A stretch of DNA of 7,668 nt from the NCBI GenBank assembly GCA_027483285.1, contig JAIXUZ010000177.1, positions 1 to 7,668 of the forward strand, written 5' to 3'. This DNA comes from Bacteroidota bacterium. Its GTDB lineage: Bacteria > Bacteroidota > Bacteroidia > CAMBQF01. Positions 5,757 through 7,668 of this stretch are shown here, piece after piece. Made by a program: the position numbers and the translations under genes. Each line of letters begins with the position of its first letter. Position 1 is the first letter of the stretch. The notes beneath the pieces were generated by a model that was given only the letters and a program-made list of their open reading frames with translations, was not told the origin of the DNA and made no database searches.

Positions 5757-7046
5757 TTAAAACGTCTTTACAAACTCCGTGAGCAAAATGTATACCTCCT
5801 TAAACTTAGTCATAGGCAGGGTTTCGCGCTTATCGTAAATATCGTGGTAGGCTTTTATGCCGCCCAGAGTGTAGATAAAAAATGCAGGTACCCCTTTTTC
5901 TACAAACGGGTAATGGTCGCTGTTGGCGGCGTTGTTGCGTATCTTCACTTCCTTTAGCAAGTTTAGCTTTTTGTTAATGGCCACCATCGAGTCGAAGCGC
6001 GGTTTATAGCCTGTGCCGTTTACCACGGTAATACCATCATCACCCGTGCCCATAATGTCTACGTTTACCATAAACTTAATCTTCCCCAACGGAAAAACAG
6101 GGTGTTCCACATAGTTAAAAGAGCCCAGCAGGCCCAGCTCCTCGCCACCCCAACCAATAAATGCCATACTGTATTTGGCAGGGTGCGCAGCATAATGCTT
6201 TGCTAAAGATAGCATCATAGCGCAACCGCTGGCATTATCGTTAGCCCCGGTAAATATGGCTTCGGTGCCCATAATGCCTAAATGGTCGTAATGCGATGAG
6301 AAGACAATGAAACTATCGGGCACTTCTGTTCCCTTTACAAAACCAAGCACATTGCGGCCTGTGTAATCATCGTAAAACTGTGTTTCAATATCCAGGCTTA
6401 TTTTTTTTGCCTCTTTCTTTTTAGTGATAACCCCGGTTAAAAACTCAACCGTAGGGAAACCATCAACCGTAGTAGAAACGCTCCAGGTAAGCTTATCTTT
6501 TATCTGCCCTATGCCTTTGGCACCAATGGTGTTAGAACTTATCACCTTGCCTACAATCTTCTTGGTGGTTTCATCGTTCACCCCTTTCATATTAAACAAC
6601 ACAAACTTTTTGGGGTATTTTTTGCTGATGAACTTATCCAGCTTGGCGCGGTTGTTTATGGTGTTACTATCGCACCACATAACCTTGTATGTGCCTTTGG
6701 TGGCGGGTGTTCCCGGCGATACAATAAAATCAGCCCCTGGCTTTAGCTGCCTTTTTTTTAACGCCACATTTACCGTATGCGGAAAGGTATTTACCGAAAA
6801 ATGAAACTGTTGATAGTAGTTGTTTTTTTCAAAAGGTTTTACCTTCATTTTATAAAACTCGGTAGCAATAATGTTAGCGGCATTTTCATCGGCATTGCGG
6901 TAATAACCACGCCCCAGCGAGAATGGCGACGCTAAGGTATCAACCATTTGGCGGGCATAGGCACTATCAAAAGCCGCTGTTTGTGCCTGGGTTTTTATAG
7001 TGTAGAATAAACATATAATTGCAATTGCGTAGATAACCTTTCTCAT
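5757..7046 (-). CDS. Secreted M28 family zinc metallopeptidase (aminopeptidase-like)
   Basis: The 429-aa protein has a signal peptide (1-21, cut likely at TQA|Q) and an M28 catalytic domain from about 230 onward. The metal-site residues of the family are visible in order: H252 in SSHYDHLG with D254, D270 in GANDNASG, the catalytic-ligand pair E302-E303 in GGEELGLLGS, D330 in VNVDIMGTG, and H401 in KAYHDIYD. The set is complete, so the enzyme should be active as a two-zinc exopeptidase releasing N-terminal residues in the periplasm or outside. Residues 100-225 probably form the inserted PA-like or lid region seen in many M28 enzymes (inference). No T9SS tail is present, since the chain ends soon after the domain, so periplasmic location is favoured. 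The stop lies 10 bases from the stop of the convergent lipoprotein gene, and no hairpin terminator is visible between them. Confidence 0.93.
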   Translation of the reverse strand: MRKVIYAIAIICLFYTIKTQAQTAAFDSAYARQMVDTLASPFSLGRGYYRNADENAANIIATEFYKMKVKPFEKNNYYQQFHFSVNTFPHTVNVALKKRQLKPGADFIVSPGTPATKGTYKVMWCDSNTINNRAKLDKFISKKYPKKFVLFNMKGVNDETTKKIVGKVISSNTIGAKGIGQIKDKLTWSVSTTVDGFPTVEFLTGVITKKKEAKKISLDIETQFYDDYTGRNVLGFVKGTEVPDSFIVFSSHYDHLGIMGTEAIFTGANDNASGCAMMLSLAKHYAAHPAKYSMAFIGWGGEELGLLGSFNYVEHPVFPLGKIKFMVNVDIMGTGDDGITVVNGTGYKPRFDSMVAINKKLNLLKEVKIRNNAANSDHYPFVEKGVPAFFIYTLGGIKAYHDIYDKRETLPMTKFKEVYILLTEFVKTF

Positions 7047-7073
7047 TGTGCCATTTTAACCGACGGCAATTTA

Positions 7074-7081
7074 TAACTTTG
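7074..7081 (+). promoter_or_regulatory. Perfect -7 box (TAnnTTTG) for the polyprenyl synthase
   Basis: TAACTTTG matches the Bacteroidota -7 consensus exactly and would start RNA about 14 bases before the GTG at 7100. No clean -33 TTTG lies at the usual 19-20-base spacing; the nearest options are a TTG 25 bases away and a TTTT 16 bases away. The box sits in the 53-bp gap shared with the divergent peptidase gene. I see no comparable box for the peptidase. Confidence 0.45.
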
Positions 7082-7099
7082 TAGTTAAATAAACGTGTT

Positions 7100-7668
7100 G
7101 TGCCACACCAGTTAAACGAAATAAGCGGCTATGCCCGCCTTGTAGATGAGCAATTGAAAACCCTGTTACCGGGCCGCGAGCCCGCAGGCTTGTACGATCC
7201 CGTTTACTATACCATTGCCCTGGGCGGCAAACGCCTGCGCCCTGCCTTGTGTATGCTGGCAGCACGCACGGTTGGCGGAGAGGCAAACAACGCTTTGCAC
7301 CCTGCACTGGGTATAGAGCTGTTCCATAATTTTACGCTGCTGCACGATGATATAATGGACGATGCACCTTTGCGCCGAGGAGAGCCTACGGTGTACGTAA
7401 AGTGGAATACTAACACAGCTATCCTATCGGGCGATGCGATGTTTGTATTGGCCTATGAGCAAATTGCGCAGGTTGCACCCACCGTACTTAAAGAGGTTTT
7501 GGCCTGCTTTAACAAAACGGCTTTAGAAGTGTGCGAGGGCCAGCAGCTAGACCTTGATTTTGAAGTATTGGATAGTGTCAGCATTGATGATTACATCCAC
7601 ATGATAACCCTGAAAACGGCGGTGTTACTGGCAGCATCGTTAAAAATTGGGGCATTGGCCGGTGGTGC
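7100..7668 (+). CDS. Polyprenyl (isoprenyl) diphosphate synthase, N-terminal part
   Basis: The frame is open from 7085 (after a TAG at 7082) to the right edge. GTG at 7100 is the only plausible start and gives MPHQLNEISGYARLVDEQL, which aligns in character with the usual N-terminus. 189 codons are visible. Conserved features of the family: GGKRLRP (42-48), binding the isopentenyl diphosphate; the first aspartate-rich motif HDDIMDD (82-88), with D83, D84 and D87 for magnesium and the allylic diphosphate; RRG at 92-94; CEGQQLDLDFE, and the KT before the window end. The second DDxxD motif lies beyond the edge. The enzyme condenses isopentenyl diphosphate with an allylic primer to make a trans-polyprenyl chain. 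Product length cannot be judged with confidence; two residues upstream of the aspartate motif are N77-F78, whose bulk could limit chain length. Quinone side chain or geranylgeranyl/farnesyl supply are the likely uses. Confidence 0.93.
   Translation, partial: MPHQLNEISGYARLVDEQLKTLLPGREPAGLYDPVYYTIALGGKRLRPALCMLAARTVGGEANNALHPALGIELFHNFTLLHDDIMDDAPLRRGEPTVYVKWNTNTAILSGDAMFVLAYEQIAQVAPTVLKEVLACFNKTALEVCEGQQLDLDFEVLDSVSIDDYIHMITLKTAVLLAASLKIGALAGG

Noticed and set aside
6424..6804. 126-residue plus-strand open frame
   Set aside because: It lies antisense to the complete M28 peptidase gene; no promoter or family motif supports it.
7071..7416. Two minus-strand open frames of 69 and 78 residues
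   Set aside because: They are antisense to the polyprenyl synthase, whose GGKRLRP and DDIMD motifs fix the true frame.

Overview
The window looks like chromosomal DNA from a member of the Bacteroidota, most likely the Chitinophagia/Sphingobacteriia side. Three things point there. A long secreted protein carries the VYPNP start of a type IX secretion (T9SS) sorting domain. Several intergenic gaps contain the Bacteroidota promoter pattern TTTG-N19/20-TAnnTTTG instead of sigma70 boxes. Start codons mostly follow A-rich leaders with weak or no Shine-Dalgarno sequence. No phage, plasmid, CRISPR, tRNA or rRNA signal was seen.

Layout. Bases 1-3227 (minus) hold most of a modular surface protein: signal peptide, cysteine-rich N-terminal domain, three families of tandem Ig-like modules, a PKD domain, and the first residues of a T9SS tail cut off by the window edge. 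It is not a closed ORF inside the window but is open over 1075 codons. Just upstream on the same strand is a 129-aa lipoprotein of unknown function (3269-3658). Divergent from it, a two-gene operon on the plus strand (3780-4825) encodes an OmpH/Skp-like periplasmic protein and a DCC-family (DUF393) CxxC protein, 2 bases apart. The following gap contains a 95-bp composite palindrome, outer inverted arms around a perfect 26-bp palindrome, resembling a REP/REPIN-type mobile element. Next is a 255-aa lipoprotein with YD-repeat-like strands (4979-5746, plus). It converges with an M28 zinc aminopeptidase (5757-7046, minus). A 53-bp divergent promoter gap then leads into the 5' part of a polyprenyl diphosphate synthase (7100 to the right edge, plus, GTG start).

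Function. Most products act in the cell envelope or outside the cell: a T9SS-exported adhesin-like protein, two lipoproteins, a periplasmic chaperone-like protein and a secreted peptidase. The isoprenoid enzyme probably serves quinone or lipid-carrier synthesis and has no evident link to the others. I see no defence island, secondary-metabolite cluster or obviously new multi-gene system. The items most worth a second look are the palindromic element, the uncharacterised N-terminal domain of the adhesin, its pairing with the small lipoprotein, and a promoter placed so close to the lipoprotein start that its mRNA may be leaderless.
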